Positions 45,501-60,029 of a stretch of 64,000 nucleotides of DNA are shown in pieces. The translations under genes and the position numbers were made by a program. The number at the start of each line of letters is the position of its first letter. The stretch's first letter is position 1. Source of the stretch: Neospora caninum Liverpool (Eukaryota > Apicomplexa > Conoidasida > Eucoccidiorida > Sarcocystidae). Under the pieces are notes generated by a model. That model did no database searches and had not been told where the DNA came from. It saw only the letters and a list, made by a program, of their open reading frames with translations. The stretch covers positions 4,481,710 to 4,545,709 of the forward strand of contig NC_018398.1 of assembly GCF_000208865.1 (NCBI RefSeq), read 5' to 3'.

Positions 45501-46610
45501 TATATGCAGAAGTGGGCACATTGACAGCGAAGGAGACTCTGCTGGTGCGCATGTCTCTCCTTTACCAGAAGCGAACGCTTTCTTCGGCTGTGAAAGCATC
45601 AATCGTTTCGGCATTGCTGCGTCGATATCTTCGAAGGCTTTTTCCTATGAAAAACGCGTTATACGTTTGACCGGCTCCATCGTCTACTTCTGAACGGAAC
45701 TGTCAGTTTTTTCATTAGATCATACAAAGGGACGGTTACTAACCCCTCTCTTCGATTTGCGCCTTTCAGGTAGAAGATCCTGTCAAATTCGCCGATCGAT
45801 TGGTTGCAGTTCACCAATCAAGGTACATGCGAGATCAGATAAGACGTTGTGTTGCTGTTCCTCCTAGCAGATATATATATATATATAGATATATATATGT
45901 AGATAGGCAGATCGTCTATGTACATTGGTAAGCATATGGCTGTCTATCTGTGTATGTAGATGCATGCGTATGCATTTGAGTACGTGTGTTTTGGTGTCTC
46001 CACGAGTCATCATCAGTATCGAATTCGACTGGCGCGTTGCCTCTTCTCTTTCCGTGGATTTAACCAAAACGTTTGTTTTTTCTTCACGGTACCGCGCACG
46101 CATTGCGAGCCTATCCATGCTTTTAAGTGCAAAGATCTTCGCATAGGTGTATGCACATACATACGAAAATATACTTCTGTGGCCGCGCGTTCGTGCAGTT
46201 TCATGGACATTGCTGATCGTGAAGACCACATTTGTCTTTGGAGCGAAAGTACGTAACTAGTGTCTCTTCTAGCAGGGTGTGAATGAGACCGTCTTCTTCG
46301 TCAGAGGAGCGGCCGCGCTTGCTTCTGTAATTTTCGCTGGTTGACTCCTCGCGCACCTTCATCTGCTTTTCGATAGCGCTGCCTCTTGGCCTTCGGGGCT
46401 CCTGCGTTCAGGCGGTGGGCAGAAAGCCTCATAAAGTATAACTACTACATCGACAATATGCCGACAGAAGACATCAAAGCACTAGGTGAGCAACGACTTC
46501 GCGGCGCTTGAAGATGCAAAAGTAATCAGAAACTCAGACCTCCACGTATGCGGAGCTCTGTGTCGCCTTCGAAGAGAACCACACACGAAATCTGAACCCA
46601 TGCAGATATG

Positions 46611-46641
<31 letters not shown>

Positions 46642-47938
46642 CATGGAAACATGCGTTGGCGTACCAGATGCACATACACATACATGTATATACATACATA
46701 TATGAACATGTATATGCCGACACACGGAGAGGTAGAGACTGCTTTCTCTATTTCATGTGAATATCTTTTTCTGCGTAAGCGTGTCGTTTCCTGTCTAAAT
46801 ATGCGTGAGAAGCTTTCTTTATCGTCATGCGGAAGTGGGGGATTTGACTAGACTGTGCTTTCCCGGTCTCTGCTGGTGGATCAGAGAGTCACCAAGAAAA
46901 GCGAATTGCCGCTGGGGCGAGAAACATGCAGAAGATTCGGCAGTCCAAGAAACTCCCTGTGAAGCCTTTGTTGAAAGAAATCAACCTCACTTTTGCGCGG
47001 ACCATGAACAAGATCGCCTTTGACAAGCACATGCACCAAAACCGAGACGACCAGATGTACAGAGATTTGGAACTGCCTCCCAGAGCAGTGCCTCGACCCC
47101 CGCCGGAGTGAGCATCGCTGTCGAGAGGAGCATGAAAAAGTGCAGTTTTCTCCCCGTCACGGACTGTCGACCGCAACGGGCGTTTTGCGCATGCAAGGGT
47201 TCCAGCCACGTCTCGATCCACAGACGTACCTAGCTGGCCCACCAAACGTTTCCCCTGTAATCACGTAGCTATCTCTCCATCTCTACATACGCCTGACTTT
47301 GTACATCTATGGGTGTTCGTATAGACGTCTACATGCCGGCACGTTCAACTCTGTCAATACAAGATGTCGAGATGTGGATATATATATATATATATATATT
47401 CGTATATGTTTGAGATGTTTATACGTATGCCTATGTTTTTGCATATATATAGATATATAGATAGGTGGCGAAACCGGTGCGTGTGTGTGTTTGCTGTGCT
47501 CTCCAAGGTTTGGCCTCGTGGCGACGCCTCCTCATGACTTTACAGGGGTCTTTGCTGCGTTTTGCATTTCGTCGCTCTACGTGAAAGCAGAAGTGATTCA
47601 CGCCTTGACAGAAATCCGCTCAGAGTGCAATGCCATTTTAACCCGCTGTATATACAACGTAAAAGCCAACAAGGTAAGGTCGAGGGGACAAGGCATGCAG
47701 GTTAAATTTTGCATGCATTCCGTCTGCAACGGCAAGATGCGGAACAGGCTGAGACTGACAGACGAGGGTAAATGGTGAATCGAATGACTTTCATTTGCAA
47801 CCTTCAAGTTTGCAAAAGTCCGTTCTTTTCACCACGAAACAATCTTTCCATCGTGTGCCACGCGGCAAGAGGCAAAGGAAAATCCGCTAGGTAATCTTCT
47901 ACACATCTGTCCCGCCCTCACTATCCAACTTCTAGTCA

Positions 47939-47973
<35 letters not shown>

Positions 47974-50605
47974 GGGGATATGTGGAGACAATATAGACCA
48001 ACTGATCTACAGATTGAAGCACCTATTCTGCATCTATTCCGGCTTTTTTCGCTCATATATAGACATACCTATGACACCGTAGGTATAGGTCCAGGAGTAG
48101 ACAGAAGATTCCGTTTAATGTACAAATCCACACATAGTTTCATATAAATAAATATACATATACACATATATGTCTGTGAATGACAGCATTTTGCTGGTTG
48201 TGTCCTTGGGGAGAGAAGAAGATTCGAAGCTCTCGTTGAATCCAGTGCGACGATAGGCCCCGTCTGTTTCGGGTGCGAATCCCCTGCAGGCAATGAAGCT
48301 GGAAGAGTTCAAACAGACGCAGCGGGCTGCAATTAGTCAAGTAAGCCGGCGAGAGCGTCTTTTTCCTTGTTGCGCTCCTCTCCACGTGTCGCTCGCCTCT
48401 CTTCTTACACACTTCCACTGCGTCGAAGGGGCTTTCTGTTTTGTCCTTATCTCCGCAGCGGCTGTTCCCTAAAATTTCGTAAAAGCATGTTGATGCATAA
48501 CAATGCTGATACCTTCTCAAATCGGAGAGCAATCCCATTCACAACGATATATAATAAAGGCGTTTCGCCGAACACATATCTGTGTCTCTATGCATGCACA
48601 TCCACAAAAGATCTTCATATAATATATGCGTTTTGTCTCTCTATCTTCATCAAATGTAAGCATCCTTATACATCTGCGTATATGTATATATATATATATA
48701 TCAGTGCGTAGCGCGGGTGTGCATTCTTGTGTGTCTATTGGGGACGAGGTTTCTGGTTTTCGGCTTTGCTTGTGTCTTAAAAGTTTCCTTTCTTTGTGGA
48801 GGTGCGTTTTCCGGTTTCTCTGCTCAGCTCGCGTTCGATCTGCAAGAGACTTGGGCTCAGAACGTCCAGAAGATCGTTGTCAAGTATTTTTCGGAGGTCG
48901 GAAAAGGGTGGTTTGACATCTACGAAACGAACAAGGAGACGTACAACTACGGAAAGATCAGGAAAATGCTTCTGGTTGCCAGCTTTCTCATGCAAGACAG
49001 CCTGCGGTGAGACACACCAGCTCTCCGTCGGCCACTGCTCCGTCCCGAGCCGCATCGCCTCCTTACCCGTTTCTCGTTTCCCTCGAAATGGGTACAGCTC
49101 TGTACAAAGCTGTTCAAATATGCTATCCACATATATATATATATATTTATATATGAATATATATATATATATATATATATATGGATAGTATATATCCATA
49201 TATGTGGACCTTGAAATATATAGGTACATGGATATATATATATATATATATGTATAGATATGTATACGTGTATAAACGGTTCCCCTCGTACGCGATCGGC
49301 GTGTTTTCGCCTCGTGTGTGTTTCAAAGAGCACTTCTTTCTCTCTGATTGCCGCAACTATCTTCTCTTCTGTCTTCGTCTTTTTTCGTCTTTTTGTCCTG
49401 GGCTGGTTTGCCCGTGCGCATGCAGCTCCATGACCGTGGACTCGCTGGAGGCCTTCACGAGGATGATTGAGGCTCGTCAGCCGGAGGAGATTAGGATCGA
49501 ATCTGTCTCGCAGGTGAACGCGTTTCCGAAGAAGCGGCAGCGCGTTGCTCGCGAGGGGGATGCGTCTGGTGAAGAGGAGGAATCGCCAGAAACCAGCAGT
49601 CTGTTCGTTTTGGACCTCGCGAGGAGTCCCGGTGATAAAGCCTTCCAATTCAGTGTCTCGCCAACGAACTTTCTCCGAGCCGTTATTGACATCTTCGAAA
49701 AAGGGTAATCCACGGCGAAAAACAAGCAGAAAAAGGCTGCCTTTGAACTCGAGAAGAGTCAGCCTTTCAGGCGCGAACTGCGTCGGCGAATGTCTCAGAC
49801 AAAAGGGAAGAAGTTAGACCGGAATCACACGGAAGCAAAAAACAAAAGCGACTGCTAAAGGGATCAATCCCCCAATCAAACCTAGACAGATTTCCATAAA
49901 GGGACATTCGTGCATGCTTATTTATACATACCTCTATGTATATATATACGAATATATATATATATATATGGAGGACGATTTTGAAAATCTGAGTATGGGA
50001 ATGTGTATACGAATACATATATATATATATATATATATGGAAGCGTGTAAAACGCACGCGACGCAAGACAGCCAACCCAGCCCCTGCTAAGGAAACCACA
50101 CACATACACCACCCATACATCCTTGAACAAGTTGGTTGTCTGTACGAGCCTGGTTCCTTTCTCTCCTCGATGCAGTATTGTGCAAATGGGGGATGTGCCG
50201 CATCCCGAAAAACTCGTTCTTCCGCACCTCTTCAAGAATCAACCGAAACACGTCCTGGCCTCGGTCAGCCTCGACGAGCGGAAGGTTCAGGTTAGGCAGA
50301 GCTTGACCACGCCCAGAAATCGAAAAAAAACGGTGCTGTCTCGTAAACCTGCCGCTACACCCGTTTTCTTGTGACCGAACGTCCAGCCTTTTCCTCATTC
50401 CCCCTTTCAATGCACGTTATCCGAAAAGTCTCCCTAGCGATCGTTTTTAGTGTCCTTGTTAAGTGCTTTTCTTGCGATACCAAGACAAATTATTAATACT
50501 AGTATGTTTGGTGAAGAATCCGAACGCTGCATTTATACAAATGTTTGCTTATACCTGTACAACCACAGGCATTTATGCACGAGCGGACAAACGTGCATAA
50601 AGAAG

Positions 50606-50646
<41 letters not shown>

Positions 50647-52000
50647 ATGTATATGAGTCCAGGTAAATGTAGCTACATGTCTATGGGCGAGCACCTGTGT
50701 TTGTGTGCGTTTCTGGAGAGGAGAGCCTCTCAGCGTCGCCGGGTTGGGTATTGGATCTCACCTTGAGACGGGTGTGCATGTGGACTTTTCACGTGGAAGT
50801 TCTACACTCGCACCGCCCGTCAGCGAGTGCATCTGTGAGGCAAACGCACGGAAGAGGGGAAGCAAACAGTCGAAGAAGGAAGAGAGAGCCGTTTGGGATT
50901 TGTGCAGGAGTACAGACGCCGAATTGAGGAGGCAATGGCGTTTTATCTTCCCCACCTCGAGTGCTTTCTCGCCCTTTTTGACGGCTACCTGGAAATCCTC
51001 CACCTGAATCCTGAAGAGACAGTCCAGCAAATTGAACAGAAAATCAGTGGTCCATCGGCGAGTGACCAACTCAAGCAAATGGCGACAGAGTATTTTCAGG
51101 TAAACTGGTAAAGGGGGAGAGACGCCGACGGGCGTCAGCGGGAGTGTTCTCCAGTTAAAAGATAAAGGTATGAACATTGCAACTCACTGCGTCGACCTCC
51201 ATCGAGCGATATGCGTTCCCACTTCGCTCATTAAAACATCGCATAATAGGCTAGAAAAGTCCATGCAGGTGCGGTAGGAAGTGGTGTTACGAACCGGTTG
51301 ACTGGTAGGATTTTCGAAAGATGCATATATATATATATATATATATGAAGAGAGGGAAGCGACGGACATCGACCTACCCCTCGTTCTTTAATTTTCTTCC
51401 AAGCAGTTACCTCCTTATATGTACAAGTATATATAGACATGCACGCATACGTGCATGCATACATACATACAGACAGACATTTTCGATTTTGTCGCAGTAG
51501 CGCTACATCCAACAGAGCGCGTGACGGTGTAAAGGCCACCCTGAGCGAATAAATTCCTCTTCCCCTGTACTTTGTCGTTCTCACTGTTTTTCCCTCTGCT
51601 TGCTCTTCCCGTCTCTCCCTGCTGTCGTCATGCAGAGAGAAGCCGGTCTGATGGCAGAGATTCCAGATTGCATCACCATCGGCGCTTTCTGCCTCAATTG
51701 CTGCGACGTAAAGCGCTTCCTCGCGCAAAAACTGCATGCAGTGGGGAACCTCATCCTCGATGTAATTGCCCAGAGGTGCGTGGTACAAAAGGAAAGTCTC
51801 CAACACCACATCCGCGTGCACAGATGAATATCTTTTCCACACTGCTGCCGCGCCTTTATACGCAACAACTGACGTACATGCTTGGAAATGCGACATCGGC
51901 ATCTCTACGCGTCGGCAGGGGAGCGTGCATGCGCATTCCTCCATTCCTACCTGCACGCCTAAATACATGCATATGCATATAAAGCGCCCTACTCCATCTC

Positions 52001-52035
<35 letters not shown>

Positions 52036-55000
52036 CGTAGATGAATAGGTGTATTAAGAGAAGGTGATGGACATGAGCACGCTCTCTACAGTCTCGCATG
52101 AAAGTCTACTTGCACCAACACACGTGCACATGGATACAGATTCTTCTGAAGCTTTGGCGGTGGCTGTCCCTGTTCCCGAGTGCTCTTGAAGGTTTCGCGA
52201 CCAGTGCACGCATACACTCGATCAGTTTCGGGGCCTTTTTGCGACTCTGAAGAAGCGACCGAGAAACATCGAAGAGTTGACGGAAACGAAGGCGTTCATT
52301 GGCGACATTCCGGCGAAGCTGGAAAGGCTAGCCTTCGACATCAAAACGAATCTCCACACTTTCGCCATCCTCGAAGACTTCAAATACAAAGTAGGCCCAG
52401 AGATCCGGCAGCAGACTCCGGTTCTTCGCGACACGTGTGCAGGAAAAAGAGCCTACTCTCTGCCTTCCACCCCGCATGCAACAGGGAGAATACGCAGACT
52501 TCTGATACTCCCAAGCGGAACAGAGTCGTGCTGAAAATGCCGATCTCGCAGTGACTGTGAAGCTCTCCATCACAAACTTGCCCCGACAACCCACGCAGAT
52601 CCACGTACCAATCTCGCATCTCGCTGTGCACATGTATATTCATATCATGTTACATAAGGCATATAAATATAGGTGTGCATATGTTGCGTAAGAGTGCCTG
52701 CGTGCAACTGGCAACGCATGAAGAGATCGGTCCCCGCAGCTCCAGGAAGAAAACGACAGAGAGTCACCTCGTTTGTGGCATTGTTGCTCTCCTGGGCTTT
52801 GCGTTCTCTTCCTCCAGTTGTATGTCGAGGATCACAACATTCGCTGGAAAATGTTTGGGTCTCCTCTTGAGACTCTGGCGCTGGTAGCGGACACGGAGAG
52901 AAGTCTTGAGAAAGATCGTCAAGCGTTTCTGGAAGAGCTCCTCGCTCAGCAGGTTCGCTTCCGAACGTTTCCCTTCCAAAAACCCAGAAGAGACGTTGAT
53001 ATCATTCACTTTCTCCCGAGTACATAGTATCCTCGAATTCCGTATTTACATGTAAAACGAAGCGTAGCCACCCACAGGAGAAGGTGGATCCGGTAAACCC
53101 AGACATTCTAGATCTAACCCAGCAGTCCAACTCGTCGTAAATACCCAGGAAAAGCTTATGAAGCATCCTGTCGCAGCCTTCTCAGAGACGGTCCAGGGCG
53201 ATTCGCTTGACCGCTGAGACGCGTCGGCGAGAGTGGCTGAGTCGAGGCGCATGCTTGAGAAAAAAGCTTTGCCGCACAAAGACACATCGGGATCCACGAG
53301 AGAGCCTTCCCAACTCTCCTGGCCTCACTGCTGAAACGGCTGAAGAAGGGATCGCCCCAGCTGAGACTCACTTGCTGTGTGCTTCTTCAGAGCCGGAAGT
53401 TTCCTTTTTCGCGAGCGCACGGGTGTCGGTTTGTGTGCACATCTTGTTGGCTGGTTATCTGCATGCACAACGACACGTCTCTGTAATCGCCTTCTCCGCG
53501 CAGATGTGGGCACTGCGTCTTCGTTCGTGGCCGAGGAAAGCGGGTTTTCTTGGGTTCTCCAGGCGAAATAGAAGAACGAAAACGTGGCGAGCGGAATCGG
53601 ATTTGTTCCACGATCTGCGTGCCCGTTTCAGGCGGAATTCGAGGAGACCGTCAAAGACCTCGAAGGCATCGTCTCGAGTTTCTCCCAGTACGCGGACATG
53701 TCCAGGTTGGACGAGATCCGCGAGAACGTCGTTTCCGTGAACGCCCGCATCGAGACAAGTGTGCAAGCAGCGAAGTTGCACAACACACGCGAGATGCTCT
53801 TTGGGAAACCTGTGACGGATTATTCCCGCGTCCACCAACTTGCCAAGGTAGGCCTGTAGGTAGAGGAAACTGTTAGTGGGGGCGACGTGCGCGTTCGTGT
53901 TAGCCTTTCCTTTCCTAGCTTTGCGAGGGGCGATCGAGGACGATAGTTTGAGGGCCTGTCGACGCGGAACTGGTTCGCGAAGCCACCGCGGGTTTCTCTG
54001 ACGCGGCGAGGAGAGGCGGTTCCGCAGTGGGTCAAGAAAAGGCTTTTCTGGCGCGCGTTTGTCACTGCAGGATTTCGCCCCCTTCTCGACGCTCTGGCTT
54101 GTGGCTTCGGACTGGGCCGAGAGCAAATTGCACTGCCACGAGGGGCCGTTCGAAGCCATCGACGCAGCGCTCTTGGAAAAACAGGTCAGTCCCTCCACAA
54201 ATACCTACTCCACACCTCCATTCATATCAATATATATATATATATATATATATTGGTATATATATATATATCTATTGGTATATATATATATATATGTATT
54301 GGTATATATATATATATATATATGTATTGGTATATATATATATATATATATGTATTGGTATATATATACATATGGGCCCCTGTGTGTATCTGCGCATGTG
54401 GCGATATTGCGACTTGGCTGTAGACATCTGCATAGGCAGACAGATAAATACATTGCTAGACGGTTCGATGGAAAGGTAGATATACCGGTGTGTGAATAGA
54501 TGCACGTATACATATCTGGATGCTTGTGGGACCATTAGATCGCACGGTCCTCGTTCCGTTCTTCCTCTTCCGCTTTTCAGGTTTACGGAGGCATCAAACA
54601 AATCCACAAAGTGACTCGAACGCTAAGAGAGAAAGGTCTTGACACCGTCTTGATCCGAGCAGAATCGGTTCTCCACGAACTCGAGGATTTTGCGCCTCTG
54701 GTGCCTCTCATCGTAGCGCTCCGAAACGAAGGCATGCGCGACAGGCACTGGGAGAAAGTAGGCGAAACTTCCCTTCTCTTCAAACACACAAGCGGGCGGC
54801 AAGAAACAAAGACGCTTCGCTGCCTCAAATATCCGAAATAGATACACACGTGTACTTGCGCGCATAGACATCTACGCATACATATGTAGACATCCAGTCC
54901 TATCCGTGTATATATACACATGCATATGATATATAAACATATCTGCACGAATACCTCTGGACGTATTTGCATGTTCTGATATACACACATACGCATATAT

Positions 55001-55551
55001 ATGCATATATATATATATATATATATGTGAATATATAAGGCTGTTTGTATGTGCAAGGAGAGGGTCGCAGATAGATTCTTATAAATATGGGAAGGAAACA
55101 ACTAGTGTCTGACTCAGCGTTTTTCGCTTTTTCTCCCTTCCGCGTCGAGGTGTCTGAGGCTGTCGGGACTCGTATCGGTCCAGGGTGCGAGGATTTCCGT
55201 TTGAATCATTTGCTGGACCTAAAAATCGCGGATTTCTCTGAATTCATCGTCGCGACGGGAGAATTAGCTGCTCGCGAATATCTCATCGAGAAGGTGAGTT
55301 CTTCGCGGCAGGAAAATCGACCCTAGTTTTTCACCTGGCGAAGCTGGGGGCAAACCGCGAGCGGTGTTGGTTCTCGCGAGAAGAACCTGGGTCGCCTCAA
55401 GACGTTCCGTATACCGATGCCAGACGCGTTTTATGCGCAGAAAGGCTGGAACATGAGGGGGTCTGTTCGTGAGAAAAAACTGAAAACCCCAAACCCCGAG
55501 CCAAAGAATGTCTTATGCTCGCAAGTACATGCATTCAAATACCTATACATG

Positions 55552-55587
<36 letters not shown>

Positions 55588-58500
55588 CGATAGATAGATA
55601 GATAGCAGTGGATAGATAGATAGATAGATAGATAGCAATGGATAGATAGGTAGATAGATAGATAGATACATACATACATACATACATATATACATACATA
55701 CATACATACATACATACATACATACATACATACATAGCACTGGATACATACATAGTAATGGATAGATAGATAGATAGATACATATAGATAGGCATTTGTA
55801 TGGATAGATAGTTACGTAAACACCTTTATATCATATATATGTATATATATATATATATATGTATATCTGTGGCAGAAGCTGCTGCCAGACATCATTAGAT
55901 TCCCGAGCCCATGGACATATTTTCACGCGTGTATACGTGTTTAGCGTCGTTTGAAAACGGGGACGAAGCGTGGGAGACTGTGTTTGGAGCTGGAAAGCAC
56001 GGGGCAGGCCGGTGTCGCCGAAGCCTTCGCCGGATGTCCCACGGAGGCTCGCCATCTCGCTGTTTCTTCACAGCTCCTGTCGCCGTTTTTCTTTTTTCCG
56101 CGCTCACTTCTCTGCGCTGTCAGTCGCTGAAAAAGATGAAGCAAGACTGGGAAGGTGTGGCCTTTAAGATCAACGAAAAATACAAAGCCACCGACACGTA
56201 CATTTTGAAGGGAACAGACGAGATTCTCGCTCTCTTAGACGACCACGTCATGGCAACACAAACGCTCCAGTTTTCTTCAAACAAAAAGCCGTTCGAGCAA
56301 GAAATCGAGGAGTGGACGCAAACGCTCATGGTGGTGAGAGAGAGACACACGCCAATACACCCCTGCATCCAAAGACCTATATATATATATATATATGCAT
56401 ATACATAGAGAGAGATATACATATGTATATGTCAGCGTATGGATGTCTGTGCTGAAGGGAGTAGGAGAAAGGTTTGTCGTATTTGTGTGCCTCCCTAGTG
56501 CCCCTGGCATCTGTCTTGCCTTTTCTTCTTTACGTCGTCTGATTCCTCAGGCAGGTCTCGCCATCTATGCTTTTCGGTTCTCTCTCGTTCTTCTTCGCCC
56601 TTGGCAGCACGTTCCTTGGGCACACCCCCGCCTGTGTGTTGCCTCCTTCCTCTCCCTTCTTCTCTCTCCTCTGCATACTTCTCCTTCCTCTCTCCCTGGC
56701 TTCTTTTACCCTCCGTGTCTCTTCTTCCCCCCCCCCCCGGGACGGACTGTCTCTTTTTTCCCTCGACTGTGGCCCTCTTCTTCCCGCAAGTGTGTCTGTC
56801 CCCAGCTTCGGTCTTTTGCTGCGCGGTCCTCTGGCGCTTGAACTTGCAGGCATCAGAGACGCTCGACGAGTGGCTGAAGTGCCAGCGGTCGTGGATGTAC
56901 CTTCAGCCAATCTTTGATTCGCCGGACATCATGAAACAGTTGCCCGCAGAAACAAAAAGGTAAACTTTGGTTTTCCCTCGTTTTAAATCCTCCCTCTCTC
57001 CCCAATTCTGCCACACGCAGGACTTTCCGGCTGCCCCCCGGTGTACATACACCCCACGATCGCAGCGCCGCAGCCGAACGCTCCGTTTTGTCTCTTCTCG
57101 CGCATGAAAGCACCAAATGATTGCTCGTAAATGAGACGCTTCTGACAGGTTCCAGCTTTCTCGGCACGCATCCACAACATGCTCGCCGTGACCAGGCTTG
57201 AGGGCGTTTCCTGTTTCCGTGATTTCGCGCCTTCTCGACTCGCATTCGCCGGCCTTTTGTCTTGCCCCAAAAGCAGGCGAACGTCTCTTTCTTCCTTGCC
57301 TCCCCTCTCTCCGCCTTTCTCCCCCCAGGAACCCGTCCTGTGCCTCTTCTCCTCTCTGCTTGCTCTTCTGTCCCTTCTTTCTTTTCTTTCCTTTAGGTTC
57401 AAGACGGTCGACACCGCCTGGCGCGTGCTGATGCGTCACACCTGCGACAATCCCCTCGCGTTGGCTGCTTGCTCGGCCTCAGGGCTTCTCGACAAGTTGA
57501 AAGAGTCTAACAAAAACCTGGACAAAGTGACGCACGGGTTGGAGTCTTACCTGGAGCTGAAGCGGAGCCTGTTTGCGCGATTCTACTTCCTGTCGAATGA
57601 CGAGCTCCTCGAGATTTTGTCAGAAACCCAGGATCCGACTCGCGTGCAGCCTTTTCTGTGCAAGGTCTTTGAAAACATGGACAAGTTGGACTTTGACGAA
57701 GGCATGAATGCTACTGCTATGTTCTCTGCAGAAGGTAAGAGAAGCGAGAAGCGACCGGAAACGGGACCACGTGTGCGGTACTGCGGAAGTCTCAGGCACA
57801 CGTACACGCAAGGCACCCTTTCTCTCTCTCATCCGTCCCTACTCTCCACTCTTTCAAAAGCGGAACTCCCAGGAACCGAGCGGCGGTCGCGACGAAGACA
57901 GGTCAAGCGGTGATTCGTTCAAGAAAGCGAGACGGAGCAATCCCCCAGTTCGAGGACCAAATTGATGTTGGGGACAAAACTATCTCCCGATTCCGCAGCC
58001 GCGCAGTGCTGTGGGGTGAACACGTCCAGTGTGGTGTAAGGCGTCGCCGCCACAACCCGCGGTGTCCGTTCTCTCGGACAAGTTGGTTTCGGACAGCGTC
58101 GGGAACCTCTGGACGATGGAAAACGAGGCGCGCTTGGTTTCTCGCGCTAGGCACCATGCTTCGTTTCACTGCAAACAAGTCACGACGAGAGACGGTCTCC
58201 TGGCAACCCACGTCTTGGTTGATTCCTCAGTCTGGGGCACATACTCTGCGCTTCACATGACGAGGCGAGAGAGCACTACGGGCGAACTCTACCACACAAG
58301 AAAAACTCGAAGGAACGTGCTTCTTCCAGCACTCCGCTCCTTCTGCGCGTTCACAAACTCGCGCAGGGAAGAACTGCCCTCGCGTTTTCGTCCAGTTCCT
58401 AAACGTGCATCTGCGTAGTTCCTCAAAGCGCAAACGTCAGGCGGGAGACCGAAGAGTACAGCCTACGCGTCCAGCATGCATGCAATTGTGCGTTTTTGCT

Positions 58501-58906
58501 CTCCTCGCATTTAAAAACAAAGCGGTGGGCGCGTCTGTCTCTATGCTGCTCGCCGCAGGGGAGAAGGTGGCCCTAACCGAGCACCTCTCGACCTACGACA
58601 AAAACGTCGAGACGTGGATGGGCGAACTGGAGACGCTGATGCGCAAATCCGTGCGTCGCGTCTTGCAGCATGCAACGACCGAATATTCACACGCCGCCAG
58701 GGTCCAGTGGGTTCAGGAACACCCAGGACAGGCTGTGTTGAACGGCAGTCAAATTCACTGGACTGAGGAAGTGGAAGAAGCGATACGAACGCACCGCCTT
58801 CGCGAATACCTCGACAAACTAAACGACCAACTGATGGACCTCGTAAGGACACAGACAAGGAAAAAGTGGAAGAGGGACAACTGCGACGAGCGCCACACGC
58901 GAAAAA

Positions 58907-58939
<33 letters not shown>

Positions 58940-59064
58940 GGGACAACCGCCGGTGTTGACCCGCCATGGTGGTGGAATATATCTATCTATCTATCTATAT
59001 ATATATATATATATATTTGGAAGACAATGATGTTATCGCACGAGCACGAGAGTTGTGGTGTATA

Positions 59065-59105
<41 letters not shown>

Positions 59106-59980
59106 CTGGGTATGCGCAGAGGAAAAGGAAGCGGTCGCCTTGTCAAGGTGATGAGTATCTGAGCATGGCCGAGCACTTTGCTGTGTGTGTGTGTTTGGGT
59201 GCTTGGTTCCAGTCCCTGTCTGGTATGTCTTTGCTCTCTTTCTTTCTGCCTTCTTATTAGGTGGCCCTCGTTCGGGGTCGCCTCGACAAAATGCAAAGCA
59301 TCACCGTCGGCGCGTTGATTGTGATCGACGTGCATGCAAAGGACGTCGTCGAGAAGCTGGCGGATACGAAGGTCGATTCCGTTTCTTCGTTCGAATGGAT
59401 TGCTCAACTTAGGTACTACTGGCGGGACGAGGACTGCTGGATTCAGTGCCTTCAGACGGATTTTCCGTACGGCTACGAGTACCTTGGCAACACGTTCCGC
59501 CTGGTCATCACCCCCCTCACCGATATGTGCTACATGACGCTTCTCGGTGCGCAACAACTCAACCTAGGTGAGAACGAAAAATGCGTCGCGGCAAAATCAG
59601 GCGTCGCTTTCGCCGTTACAGCCATCCATAAATTGACGCAAAAAGAGAAAGCAGAGAGAAAAAGGGGGAGGTCTAGATCTTGACTGGGGCTGTGCCGTCC
59701 GCAGATAAAGGGAGGAGACGTGCGAGTGTTCCTCTTTGAGGTGGGAACGGGAGAAACGGGAAACTCAGGACAGAAGTGGATATGCAAAAGACATGGCAAA
59801 AAACATGAAACATGGCACTCAAAACGAGTGAAGAAATTACCTTGTGAAACCCTCATATATAAATATATATGTATTGTGGCAGATTAGATGTAACGCTACA
59901 GGTAAATAGATGTATATATATCTGACCCTGCACGTGTGCAGTAGTGGGCTTTCCCAGCCCATCCCTCTGTGTAGATGAAA

Positions 59981-60029
<49 letters not shown>

